The notes below the pieces were generated by a model. That model was not told the origin of the DNA. It was given only the letters and a program-made list of their open reading frames with translations, and did no database searches. Shown here piece after piece: positions 7,052 to 15,303 of a DNA stretch of 64,000 nt. A program made the position numbers and the translations under genes. This DNA comes from Brevibacillus choshinensis. GTDB taxonomy: Bacteria; Bacillota; Bacilli; Brevibacillales; Brevibacillaceae. Within the stretch, counting starts at the first letter, position 1. The number at the start of each line of letters is the position of its first letter. Location of the stretch: assembly GCF_001420695.1 (NCBI RefSeq), contig NZ_LJJB01000010.1, forward strand, positions 610,131-674,130, written 5' to 3'.

Positions 7052-8572
7052 ATGAGAAATTGGACGTCACTTTCGATGGCAGCACTCTTGCTTTCCACGC
7101 TCGCCGTCACGTCTATCCCTGTTACCCAAGTGCACGCAGCCTACTCTCCCGTCATCCCGGGTGCGCACAGCGTTACCGTAACCAAATTCGACGGATCGAC
7201 TGGTGGGCTCACCACGAAAAACCCTGGGCAATACGCATCCGCGACTCAATTTGGGAACATCGGACTGGCTCCCAGCGTCTGGGGCTCCAAAGACGATCAG
7301 ACCGGATGGTATCGCATGTACCAGCCTGCCGAAGTAGCTGGAATACAAGTCAATGGCATGTTTGAAGATGCGAAGTTCGTCATCCGCGTCCCTGCCGACT
7401 GGAATGGGAAACTGGTGGTTGCAGGCATCCCGGCCACACGTAATGAGACTTCTACCGATTTGCTGTTCAGCGACTACGTATTGGAAAAAGGGTTTGCTTT
7501 CGCTGCCATCGACAAAGGGACGCAGGGCGAAATCGACCCAAACGATCCCTTTGCCAAATCCAAAGATGCACTCGTTTCCGAGGATGATTCCATCAGCGAG
7601 TGGAACCTCCGCTACCGTCAGGTGACCAAAGCGGCTCAAGCTTACTTGGCCAGCAACTATTCTGACCAGCTGATTGCTAGCAAAGACAAGAAAAATCCAG
7701 CCAGCAAGCTGGTATCCAAAAATCACCCTGTTCCTACCTATGCGATGGGGATCTCCAATGGAGGATACGTTGTCCGCTATGCGCTGGAAAACGACGACCC
7801 CAAAAAGACGAAAGAACCCAAGCTCTACGATGGCGGCGTAGATTGGGAAGGCGTCATGTGGCGCGCCAAGGAGGCCAATCTGATCTCGTCTTTGACCCCA
7901 GTCGTTAACCATGCAAAGCAAGCAGTCTTTGGTTCGGGTGCGGAAAAAGAAAAAGCTGCAGAGGCTCTATATGATGCAGGTGTCCCGAAAGGCTCGGAAA
8001 AATTGTGGGCGTATCATGATCAAGTCTACTGGTTCATTAGCCTGAATCTTTATCGGGATGAGTTTGATCCCAAAGCCCCCCAACGACTCGACTGGCGCGA
8101 CTACTTGAATTTTGATGAAAAGGGCCTTCGCGACCGCAGCAACGACGATGCGTTTGCGGATTACGATTATTTCAAAAGACCTGGCAGCGTGAAAAATAAC
8201 GTCGCCGCCATCGAAAATACTGGAAACATTAACGTCCCACTCATCACTGTCGCTGGTTCCTGGGATACCCTCATCTTCCCGGATGTGCATGCAAAAGGGT
8301 ACGCGGAGCTTGTGAAGAAAGCAGGAAAAGGAGATTTGCACCGCCTCTACATGGTGGAAAAAGGCAACCACGTGGACAGCCTCGTATGGAGCAAGTCGGA
8401 TGCGGATCATGAGCTGCAGCCACTTCTTCCATACGTTCATCAGAGCTTTGACATGCTAATCAAATGGGTGGAGGAAAACGACAAAGCTCCCGAGAGCAAA
8501 GAGATCCCAACTCCTAAAGACAATACCAAGGTAATCGATATTGAGTCGGGGGAAGAAATTCAGCCTTACTAG
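7052..8572 (+). CDS. Secreted alpha/beta-hydrolase (esterase-like)
   Basis: A 506-residue exported protein. The start at 7052 has AAGGAGG nine bases upstream, whereas ATG 7016 has none and nearly coincides with the predicted transcript start. A signal peptide is clear (hydrophobic [17 protein letters not shown], cleavage after VHA). The mature protein has an alpha/beta-hydrolase nucleophile elbow GISNGG, a late acid candidate ([10 protein letters not shown]) and a His near the end (EKGNHVDS). The overall look recalls tannase/feruloyl-esterase and 3-hydroxybutyrate-oligomer-hydrolase families, but the exact substrate cannot be read from sequence. It is transcribed alone from a sigma-54 promoter under the divergent activator, which suggests induction by a specific carbon source. 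Confidence 0.75.
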   Translation: MRNWTSLSMAALLLSTLAVTSIPVTQVHAAYSPVIPGAHSVTVTKFDGSTGGLTTKNPGQYASATQFGNIGLAPSVWGSKDDQTGWYRMYQPAEVAGIQVNGMFEDAKFVIRVPADWNGKLVVAGIPATRNETSTDLLFSDYVLEKGFAFAAIDKGTQGEIDPNDPFAKSKDALVSEDDSISEWNLRYRQVTKAAQAYLASNYSDQLIASKDKKNPASKLVSKNHPVPTYAMGISNGGYVVRYALENDDPKKTKEPKLYDGGVDWEGVMWRAKEANLISSLTPVVNHAKQAVFGSGAEKEKAAEALYDAGVPKGSEKLWAYHDQVYWFISLNLYRDEFDPKAPQRLDWRDYLNFDEKGLRDRSNDDAFADYDYFKRPGSVKNNVAAIENTGNINVPLITVAGSWDTLIFPDVHAKGYAELVKKAGKGDLHRLYMVEKGNHVDSLVWSKSDADHELQPLLPYVHQSFDMLIKWVEENDKAPESKEIPTPKDNTKVIDIESGEEIQPY

Positions 8573-8596
8573 AGAAGAGCATCCGATAGAGAACAA

Positions 8597-8634
8597 GACC
8601 GAGCTTTGCTGTCATCAGCGCTCGGTCTTTTTTT
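8597..8634 (+). terminator. Terminator of the hydrolase gene
   Basis: Perfect stem GACCGAGC/GCTCGGTC (8597-8604, 8620-8627) followed by seven T. Confidence 0.9.
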
Positions 8635-8667
8635 CGCTATCAATAAACCCATTTCGCTGTCTCGGCA

Positions 8668-8713
8668 TTGCTATAATTTATTTCATTTGATACAATAACT
8701 GACGAACGTTCGT
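8668..8713 (+). promoter_or_regulatory. Promoter with TetR-type operator
   Basis: -35 TTGCTA (8668-8673), 17-base spacer, -10 TACAAT (8691-8696). A perfect palindrome ACGAACGTTCGT (8702-8713) begins 5 bases after the -10 and would cover the transcript start. The GAACGTTC core is typical of TetR-family operators, so autorepression of the tetR-MFS operon is likely. Confidence 0.75.
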
Positions 8714-8743
8714 TAACTAAATGGCAACTTTGAGGTGATCTTA

Positions 8744-9325
8744 TTGAAATTCGATGATATTAAGGCCGCTGGTCTCAAATATTTCACGCTTCATGGTTAT
8801 GAGGGAGCATCCCTTGCTCAAATAGCTGATGAAGTCGGGATGAAAAAGCAATCGCTTTACGCTCACTTTAAAGGCAAGGATGATCTTTTTTTGCAGGTCT
8901 TGCGCGATGCGAAAGAGGTTGAGCTATCTTCCAAGCTTCACTATTTCAGCAACAACGGCTCGCAAAATCCCGAGAAGGATTTATACGGATTTCTGCAACT
9001 GATGATTGATCTGTTCCAAAAAAATGTGCAATTAAAGTTTTGGCTGCGCATGTCTTTTTTTCCGCCGGCTCACCTTGCAAAAGCGGTTGAATTCGAAGTG
9101 ATCGATATCGAGGATAAGATACAGGTGGTGCTGGAAAGGAAGTTTCAGGACTGGATCGATGCAGGAGCCATCTTTGGGGATTCGGCAAAAACGACGACCC
9201 TCGCCTTCTTGGGTATCGTGGATTCTCTTACGCTCGAGCTTGTGTACGGCAATGATGAGAAACGACTAAAAGATAAACTGGAAGCCTCTTGGACGGTATA
9301 TTGGAGGGGAATTTCTCATCATTGA
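8744..9325 (+). CDS. TetR-family repressor
   Basis: A 193-residue regulator. The TTG at 8744 is preferred because GAGGTG (8732-8737) stands 6 bases upstream; the earlier GTG at 8735 overlaps that site. The N-terminal helix-turn-helix is classic (GASLAQIADEVGMKKQSLYAHFKGK, shown here only as its family pattern). The C-terminal ligand domain is divergent. It precedes the MFS pump by 25 bases and has a palindromic operator at its own promoter. It most likely represses both genes until the pump substrate binds. Confidence 0.9.
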   Translation: MKFDDIKAAGLKYFTLHGYEGASLAQIADEVGMKKQSLYAHFKGKDDLFLQVLRDAKEVELSSKLHYFSNNGSQNPEKDLYGFLQLMIDLFQKNVQLKFWLRMSFFPPAHLAKAVEFEVIDIEDKIQVVLERKFQDWIDAGAIFGDSAKTTTLAFLGIVDSLTLELVYGNDEKRLKDKLEASWTVYWRGISHH

Positions 9326-9350
9326 TTCTTGAAAATAATGAGGTATAGAT

Positions 9351-10538
9351 ATGAAGAAGACAATGAAAGATCAAAAAATGGTATTGATTATACTTTTAAG
9401 CAACATCTTCATCGCGTTTCTAGGCATCGGACTCGTCATCCCCGTCATGCCGTCTTTTATGAATCTCATGCATTTGACTGGACAAACGATGGGCTATCTG
9501 GTAGCCGTATTTGCGATGGCTCAGCTGATTATGTCACCGTTCACAGGACGTTGGGTCGACCGTTACGGCAGAAAGAAAATGATCATCATCGGCTTATTCC
9601 TTTTTGCTGTTTCGGAGCTGATTTTCGGTTTGGGCACGAATGTATCAGTACTTTATATCGCACGGGTTTTGGGGGGAATTAGCGCAGCCTTCATCATGCC
9701 GGGCGTTACTGCCTATATTGCGGATGTTACATCCGATGAGGAACGGCCGCAAGCGATGGGGTATATGTCCGCTGCCATTAGCACCGGCTTTATTATAGGG
9801 CCTGGCATCGGCGGCTTTCTAGCAGAATACGGTATACGCATGCCCTTCCTTTTTGCGGCTGCCATTGCCTTTGTTGCATGTGTTTCATCGATTTTCGTTT
9901 TAAAAGAGCCGCTGACAAAGACACAGCTTGCAGAAATTGCTGCGAATGCAAAGCAAGCCAACTTTATCAGCGATTTTAAAAGATCGCTTCAGCCTCTTTA
10001 CTTCATTGCCTTTATCATTGTGTTTGTGCTCGCTTTCGGTTTATCGGCCTATGAAACGGTATTCAGCCTGTTTTCCGACCATAAATTCGGCTTCACGCCC
10101 AAGGACATTGCCGTCATTATTACGATCAGCTCCATCTTCGGAGTGATTGTGCAAATTTTTCTGTTTGGAAAAATGGTGGACAGACTCGGGGAAAAGAAGC
10201 TGATCCAAATCTGTTTGATTGCAGGTGCGATATTGGCTGCAGTCTCCACTATGATCTCCGGTTTCTGGACCGTACTGACAGTAACGTGCTTCATCTTCCT
10301 CGCCTTTGACTTGCTTCGTCCGGCACTGACGACATTTTTATCCAGAGCTGCCGGGATCGAGCAAGGGTTCGTTGCCGGAATGAACTCAACCTATACGAGC
10401 TTGGGCAATATCGTGGGACCAGCGTTGGGCGGGATCTTATTTGATGTAAACATCAACTTTCCGTATCTTTTCTCTGCTGTCATTATTGTCATAGGACTCG
10501 GTATTACAATCTTTTGGAAAGAAAAACAATTGGGATAA
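9351..10538 (+). CDS. MFS drug-efflux-type transporter (DHA1)
   Basis: A 395-residue integral membrane protein with 12 predicted helices. Motif A of drug/H+ antiporters is visible as GRWVDRYGRKKMI in loop 2-3, and motif C-like GPGIGGFLAE lies in helix 5, as in NorA, Bmr and TetA-type pumps. The exported compound is unknown. It is the second gene of the tetR operon, and a strong bidirectional terminator follows. Confidence 0.85.
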   Translation: MKKTMKDQKMVLIILLSNIFIAFLGIGLVIPVMPSFMNLMHLTGQTMGYLVAVFAMAQLIMSPFTGRWVDRYGRKKMIIIGLFLFAVSELIFGLGTNVSVLYIARVLGGISAAFIMPGVTAYIADVTSDEERPQAMGYMSAAISTGFIIGPGIGGFLAEYGIRMPFLFAAAIAFVACVSSIFVLKEPLTKTQLAEIAANAKQANFISDFKRSLQPLYFIAFIIVFVLAFGLSAYETVFSLFSDHKFGFTPKDIAVIITISSIFGVIVQIFLFGKMVDRLGEKKLIQICLIAGAILAAVSTMISGFWTVLTVTCFIFLAFDLLRPALTTFLSRAAGIEQGFVAGMNSTYTSLGNIVGPALGGILFDVNINFPYLFSAVIIVIGLGITIFWKEKQLG

Positions 10539-10568
10539 CATCTACAACTGTCACTTAGGATATAAATA

Positions 10569-10605
10569 AAACCCTGATTTTCTTCTTAGCAGAAAATCAG
10601 GGTTT
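10569..10605. terminator. Bidirectional terminator
   Basis: 15-bp perfect stem (AAACCCTGATTTTCT and its complement, 10569-10583 and 10591-10605) with a 7-base loop between two convergent genes. Confidence 0.92.
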
Positions 10606-10644
10606 CTTTGAAGCATGGACAATATCGAACAAGAGAGGCTATTC

Positions 10645-11283
10645 TCATTGTGTCATCATCACGACAAAGTCATCCAGCTTATCCAGCGTAATGATGTTTT
10701 GATTACAAGTCTGGCTGTTTTGGCAAATGTAGTTTCCGCGTTTGAGATATGCTCCGTCACCTGAGCTTTTGATTTCCGAAATAAACATGCCTACCTCTTC
10801 AAACTGGTTGCACAAGGCGCACATTCCTTTTTGATTCATGAGGGTAAACGCACCTTGAAAGCCGACCAGCTTTCCTTGGTATTCGGCAATCAGGTATTTT
10901 TTTTGCGTCCCGTCATCCTGCCAGCTAACGTAGGAATGCTCTTGCAGGTTCAAGTCTTTGACAGACGGGACTTTCAGCTTTTTCGCTTTCGGAAAAAGCT
11001 TTTTGAGTGTCTGATCGGTCACTACCGGAAACGGGACCACATACGGTTGCAGCTGAGTCAGATATCGCTTCACATCGGCATTTTCAGCGATGTCCACAAT
11101 CGGATGAAGCAATTGCTGCTGCTCCTCGTTCATCGCAGGAAACAGGCGTGCTACATTTTCTTTGGCGATATCTTTTCGCGCCCGGTGAACACTCGCATCA
11201 CTGCTGGCAGACAGTCCATTCAGCAAGATTTTCGTTTGTGCTTTTATATAGTTGTATTGATAGCTTTTCATAAAGGGATTCAT
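10645..11283 (-). CDS. FusB/FusC-like EF-G-binding protein
   Basis: A 212-residue protein matching the length and layout of the FusB/FusC family, which bind elongation factor G, help it leave the ribosome and so protect against fusidic acid. The N-terminal helical part begins MNPFMKSYQYNYIK. The C-terminal treble-clef zinc finger shows all four Cys, in MCALCNQF and YICQNSQTCNQN. The ATG at 11283 is chosen from the family N-terminus and the GGAGTG upstream; ATG 11286 is next to it. Chromosomal homologues are common in Bacillota, and whether this one gives resistance is not decidable here. It stands alone, convergent with the MFS gene. Confidence 0.88.
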   Translation of the reverse strand: MNPFMKSYQYNYIKAQTKILLNGLSASSDASVHRARKDIAKENVARLFPAMNEEQQQLLHPIVDIAENADVKRYLTQLQPYVVPFPVVTDQTLKKLFPKAKKLKVPSVKDLNLQEHSYVSWQDDGTQKKYLIAEYQGKLVGFQGAFTLMNQKGMCALCNQFEEVGMFISEIKSSGDGAYLKRGNYICQNSQTCNQNIITLDKLDDFVVMMTQ

Positions 11284-11400
11284 CATTCTCACTCCATTAC
11301 CCGCCATGCGTGTTAGTCTCTACTCTTACAGACTAAACGTTTTGGTGGTTGGTTCAAATGGAGAAGATGATTCGGAAATGATCTTGGCATACGAGGGCAA

Positions 11401-12633
11401 CTACTTCACCGGTCTCGAATAGATTTGTCTTCCCTCATGAGAAAACGCGCCCATTCGTTTCATGCCAGCAAGGGTGTATTCCATCGCAACAGTCTCATTT
11501 CTCGGTGGCGTGAGCAGTTTGTGCGGAAAGGGAAATGGCTGTTTATTTGCAATATCCGTAACGATATGGGCATCTGTGTGAAACAGCTTGCCGGTCTGAC
11601 TCAGCTGCTTCAGTTCCTCTGGTCGATCCAGCTTGTACGGTAGTGTGGTAGTTGCCTTGTCCATCGCACTGATTTTCTGAAAGAAGTAACCATCTTTTGT
11701 TTTCGAAACAGCAAGAAACTGACCATCACTCGTCTCCCTAATAAACGCGTACTTTTTGGAAACGAAGGCTCCTTTTTTGTCCATCAGCAAATAAAATTCG
11801 TCCTGATCCTTTTTCCCGGATACGATGAATACGCCCGAATGAAAGTTGGATTCCACCTTGTAATTGCGTGAAGGCTTCAATACGACTTTTCCTTCGTGCG
11901 TAATGAAGTGAGTCATGCCATTTATTTTGACGCGGTGTAATCCTTCGCTGTACCCCATATATTCATCGAAAAAGGGCTGGCAGGTTACGTTTCCATTCAT
12001 ATCTTTCAAACCAATTTTGTAAGAGATTAGCGCGCCATTCACCACGTGATTTTTCACAAAAGGGTAGTGATGAATATCGTACGCTACTTTACCCGTGTAT
12101 TGATCGGGGATACTCCACCATTTTTCATCACCGGTAAGTAGTTTGGTGGCTTTGGTGCGAGCATTGTAAAAGTAAGACAGTCCCGCTTCTGGCTGATATA
12201 AAAACCATTCGCCATCCATTTGCGTGAAGGAATGGTCGTACGCAGCCGTCTTTTGGATATTCCCTTGCTTGTCGTAAATGATATACTCGCTGAACTTGAA
12301 CATGTTACCCGTCTTAAAGAAGCCATATCCATTTTTGAGGGGACTGATGTAGCCTGGCCAATACGTGTATTCCTGCGTGCCTATTACTTTTCCAGCGGGG
12401 GATACGAGTGCGAAAGAGGGGAACGGTTTACGATAATCATCCCAGTCCTGAGACGATCTCATAAAGGGAACAAAGAATGGTTCGGTCAAACCTGGGGGTA
12501 CCTGAATCTCCCTTTCTGTCGGGACATCGTCACTTATCGTGGTGCTCGGCTGCTCAGCTTGTACAGCATGTGGAACGAGTAAAAAAGTGAGGCACAAAGC
12601 AAGTACAGTTTTGAGGTGTTTCGCAGATTTCAT
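11401..12633 (-). CDS. Secreted WG-repeat-like protein
   Basis: 410 residues with a Sec signal peptide (KTVLALCLTFLLV, cleavage after VQA). The mature part consists of repeating ~40-residue beta units (YIIYDKQGNIQKT, IGLKDMNGNVTCQPFFDEY, HFITHEGKVVLKPS, MDKKGAFVSKKYAFI) reminiscent of WG repeats. These beta-propeller-like modules have no assigned activity. No catalytic motif was seen. AGAGGAA precedes the ATG. A long palindrome sits just upstream at 12664-12703. Confidence 0.6.
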   Translation of the reverse strand: MKSAKHLKTVLALCLTFLLVPHAVQAEQPSTTISDDVPTEREIQVPPGLTEPFFVPFMRSSQDWDDYRKPFPSFALVSPAGKVIGTQEYTYWPGYISPLKNGYGFFKTGNMFKFSEYIIYDKQGNIQKTAAYDHSFTQMDGEWFLYQPEAGLSYFYNARTKATKLLTGDEKWWSIPDQYTGKVAYDIHHYPFVKNHVVNGALISYKIGLKDMNGNVTCQPFFDEYMGYSEGLHRVKINGMTHFITHEGKVVLKPSRNYKVESNFHSGVFIVSGKKDQDEFYLLMDKKGAFVSKKYAFIRETSDGQFLAVSKTKDGYFFQKISAMDKATTTLPYKLDRPEELKQLSQTGKLFHTDAHIVTDIANKQPFPFPHKLLTPPRNETVAMEYTLAGMKRMGAFSHEGRQIYSRPVK

Positions 12634-12663
12634 AGGAGTTCCTCTTTCTTTACGATTGAATGA

Positions 12664-12703
12664 TCATGTGTTCTTACCAATAAATACGATTGGTAATACA
12701 TGA
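12664..12703. promoter_or_regulatory. 40-base near-palindrome, probable operator
   Basis: TACCAAT-N7-ATTGGTA (12675-12695) is perfect and is nested in outer arms TCATGT/ACATGA (12664-12669, 12698-12703). It lies between the stop of the WYL regulator and the start of the WG-repeat gene on the same strand. It could be an operator for the latter or a weak terminator; no long T-run follows. Confidence 0.5.
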
Positions 12704-12706
12704 CAG

Positions 12707-13648
12707 TCACATGTACTTCGTCATGAGCTCCGTCAAGTTTCTCCTGATCTCATCCAATAGCTCAGTCGGACTCTTCACCGTCACTTCCTTACCAAGTCCG
12801 ATAAAGAACTTTGTAAAAAACGGGATGTCACTCTTCGGCAGATAGCCCTCAACCCATCCGGTGCCATCCTGTCGAACATGTAGCGTGGGTACTAGCCAAT
12901 GCTCAGCCTCGCACGCCTGGACACCTTCTTTTGTCAGTTCGGCGAAAAGGGTTCCACCCACTTGCACTCCTTTCGTATCCGATTCTCGATTCCCCAAATG
13001 AATATTCCGTAGATCCATCGGTTGCGAATCCGAATCAACTGCCGCATGGATACGGTCACACCGAAATACACGGATTTCATCACTCTGGTAGCAATACGCA
13101 GGGCAGTACCATAGACCGTTTCTTGTATAGATCCCGATCGGTTGGATCTCGCGCTTGGATGGTTTGTCGCGGGATTCGTAGTCGATGAGCAAGACTTTTT
13201 GCTGGATGGCCGCTTCGAGCAGGATGGCCAAATGCGGAGAGCTGACTTGTCTGGTAGGGGTCACGAAATCCACCCGGTTTTTCATCTGATCTATCCGATC
13301 CCGGATGTCATTTGGCATGTACTGATAAAATTTCCGCAATGCCGAAGAAGCTTCCGTCTCGAAAGGAAGAGACGAGTAGTGACGGAGGGCATGAATCGCA
13401 AAAAAGATGGCGACGGCTTCTTCCTCTAAAAAGGCAATCGGCGGCAGTATCCGTTCCTTCAATACCTGGTATCCACCATGTGGCCCCACTTCAGAATACA
13501 AGGGGACTCCTAGCTCACTCAGCTCCTGTAAGTCCCGCAAGATCGTACGCTGTGAGACGCCAAACTCTTGTGCGAGCTCCTTGACCGTAAACTTTCGCTT
13601 TCGGTTGACGGTCATCATTAGTTCCATCAATCTTTTCGATTTCGGCAT
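12707..13648 (-). CDS. WYL-domain transcription regulator (YafY/DeoR-like)
   Basis: 313 residues. The N-terminal HTH_11 winged helix (FTVKELAQEFGVSQRTILRD) is followed by a WYL ligand-binding domain (VLLIDYESRDKPS, RNGLWYCPAYCYQ, FRCDRI). It is divergent from the alpha/beta-hydrolase at 13741. The intergenic region carries a TGACA-N5-TGTCA palindrome that also occurs beside the second WYL gene at 43788. It probably regulates itself and the hydrolase. Confidence 0.88.
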   Translation of the reverse strand: MPKSKRLMELMMTVNRKRKFTVKELAQEFGVSQRTILRDLQELSELGVPLYSEVGPHGGYQVLKERILPPIAFLEEEAVAIFFAIHALRHYSSLPFETEASSALRKFYQYMPNDIRDRIDQMKNRVDFVTPTRQVSSPHLAILLEAAIQQKVLLIDYESRDKPSKREIQPIGIYTRNGLWYCPAYCYQSDEIRVFRCDRIHAAVDSDSQPMDLRNIHLGNRESDTKGVQVGGTLFAELTKEGVQACEAEHWLVPTLHVRQDGTGWVEGYLPKSDIPFFTKFFIGLGKEVTVKSPTELLDEIRRNLTELMTKYM

Positions 13649-13673
13649 GGCTTTTCTCCACTTTTTTAATTAT

Positions 13674-13688
13674 GACATTTCCTGTCAC
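13674..13688. promoter_or_regulatory. Probable WYL-regulator operator
   Basis: Palindrome TGACA-TTTCC-TGTCA between two divergent genes. The same arms and spacing occur at 43725-43739 upstream of the other WYL regulator in the window. Confidence 0.6.
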
Positions 13689-13740
13689 TATTATCTGATA
13701 CGGTTAAGAGGAAATCCAGTTCGTTAGAGGAGGAATTGTC

Positions 13741-14556
13741 ATGCATCCATCTTTGAATCATCATTTGGGAACGAGAAAGTATTTCCATTCGGGTAATCTA
13801 AAGCTCTCCTACCTCGATTTTGGAGGGGATAGCCAAGATGTCTTGCTCCTGTTGCATGGTCATATGAATGATGCGCGGACCTTTTCAACATTTGCTGCTG
13901 CTATGCAAGATTATCGTGTGATTGGTCTGGATCAACGAGGTCATGGGTGGAGTGAGCATCCTTCTGACAAGGATTACTCGCGAGAAAGCTACGTGAACGA
14001 TATTCTTGCTTTCATCCGAGGGGAACTGGGCGGACAACCGGTCACAATCCTGGGACATTCTCTAGGTGGAATAAACGCTTATCAGTTTGCGGCTCGCTAC
14101 CCTGAGCTGGTCAAGGCAGTGATTGTCGAAGACGTCGGTGTGGAAATTAACGGAGACCTTTCTTTTGCGGGTAAGCTCCCCGCGCGTTCTGCTTCTTTTC
14201 AGGAACTGAGAGAATCACTCGTACGCGTAGGGCTGCGAGCCATTGATTATTTTTCGGAAAGCGTGTTTGAGGATGAAAAAGGCTGGGGGTTCCGTACCGA
14301 TCTAAAAGGAATGCCGTTCTCTCAGCAAAACTGCAATGGGTCGTGGTGGGATGATTGGCTTGCTTCTACTTGCCCGATTCTGCTGATTCATGGAAAGAAA
14401 AGCTTTGTCATCGACGTAGCTCAAGCGGAGCTGATGGCATCACGAAGACCCAACACCAAGCGCGAACTGTTTGACGAATGCGGGCATGATATTCATTCCA
14501 CGGATCCAGAGGGCTATCGCAGGGTCGTTCGGAGCTTTCTTGAAGAAGTACTCTAA
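13741..14556 (+). CDS. Alpha/beta-hydrolase
   Basis: A 271-residue cytosolic alpha/beta-hydrolase. It shows the oxyanion region LLLHGHMND, the nucleophile elbow GHSLGG, an acid candidate in the last third, and catalytic His in DECGHDIH. RGHGWSEHP is typical of the esterase/haloperoxidase branch. AGAGGAGG stands 7 bases before the ATG. It is the probable target of the divergent WYL repressor. Its substrate cannot be inferred. Confidence 0.85.
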   Translation: MHPSLNHHLGTRKYFHSGNLKLSYLDFGGDSQDVLLLLHGHMNDARTFSTFAAAMQDYRVIGLDQRGHGWSEHPSDKDYSRESYVNDILAFIRGELGGQPVTILGHSLGGINAYQFAARYPELVKAVIVEDVGVEINGDLSFAGKLPARSASFQELRESLVRVGLRAIDYFSESVFEDEKGWGFRTDLKGMPFSQQNCNGSWWDDWLASTCPILLIHGKKSFVIDVAQAELMASRRPNTKRELFDECGHDIHSTDPEGYRRVVRSFLEEVL

Positions 14557-14563
14557 ACGGGCA

Positions 14564-14600
14564 AAAAGCACTGTGAGCGTCAACCGCCAACAGTGCTTTT
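14564..14600. terminator. Bidirectional terminator
   Basis: 11-bp stem AAAAGCACTGT/ACAGTGCTTTT (14564-14574, 14590-14600) between convergent genes. Confidence 0.9.
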
Positions 14601-14612
14601 ATCTGATTTGCT

Positions 14613-14876
14613 TCATTTTGTATACACGATTTTTTTGATCGTCTCTACGGAAAGGCAATATTCCATCGCTAGCTGATCAATCGATCTGCCGCATTTAAAG
14701 GAAGCTTTAATGGAGCGATTACGGTCATCAATCAGCTTTCTCCCGCCAGAACGCGTCCCCCACTTCTGGTAGGTGGTTTCCGGTTTGGGGATGTAGATGG
14801 TCTCGCCTTGCACGTACTTCTGGATCTCTTCGACCAGTCTTTCCGGTAAAATCGCGGTTGCATTCACATATTTCAT
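14613..14876 (-). CDS. CD3324-family small HTH protein
   Basis: An 87-residue protein. The start at MKYVNATAILPERL is chosen because the family begins so, and an AAGGGG lies upstream. The longer frame to 14951 has no ribosome site. The C-terminal half is homeodomain/Mor-like: RNRSIKASFKCGRSIDQLA then YCLSVETIKKIVY, a helix-turn-helix. Members are small presumed DNA-binding proteins of unknown target. The 427 bases upstream (14877-15303) hold no gene. They contain a 9-bp hairpin (CATGCAAAG/CTTTGCATG, 14980-15018) and a structured repeat at 15106-15168. Confidence 0.7.
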   Translation of the reverse strand: MKYVNATAILPERLVEEIQKYVQGETIYIPKPETTYQKWGTRSGGRKLIDDRNRSIKASFKCGRSIDQLAMEYCLSVETIKKIVYTK

Positions 14877-15105
14877 TTCTGCCAGCCCCTTATTTTGATT
14901 GGTCAAATAAGGTCTGCAAAGCCAAAATGAATGGACATGCAATACGCTCATGGGCGATGGTTTATCTGGTTGTCCGCCCCATGCAAAGTATCGCCTCTGT
15001 CATTCCAGGCTTTGCATGAGTGGCTGCAGTATCAGGCAAACAAACGTAATTTGCCATCCTTTCACCTCCAGGCTACATAAAAGGAACTACCTTTTTTAGT
15101 ATTAG

Positions 15106-15168
15106 GAAACTTGGCTTAACCAAGCATTGGCGCAGGCGAAGCCTTAGTACCCAAAGGGCACAAGTTTC
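15106..15168. repeat. Structured dispersed repeat or small RNA element
   Basis: Outer arms GAAACTTG (15106-15113) and CAAGTTTC (15161-15168) enclose potential short hairpins: GCTTAACCAAGC, GGC-loop-GCC and CCCAAAGGG. A related palindrome AAACTTGGCTACGCCAAGC lies at 34051-34069 between tctA and tctB. It may be a repetitive intergenic element of this genome. No function is known to me. Confidence 0.4.
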
Positions 15169-15303
15169 GCTTTCTCACTTCATTCGAAGTCTCGCTATGT
15201 TGCGCTTATACTCTCCGATAGTATAAAACAAACCGAATCTTTTTGCATCTTGTTCCTTTTTTCCTATTTCTTTACTAGCTTAGCCCAGCCTTCCGGGAGC
15301 TAC

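Noticed and set aside
7067-7921. Long open frame on the minus strand opposite the hydrolase
   Set aside because: Composition is that of an antisense shadow, no domain is recognisable, and it lies wholly within a well-supported gene with signal peptide and own promoter.
15106-15168. tRNA gene, because of its cloverleaf-like hairpins
   Set aside because: It lacks the T-loop GTTCRA, D-loop and anticodon-arm features of any tRNA.
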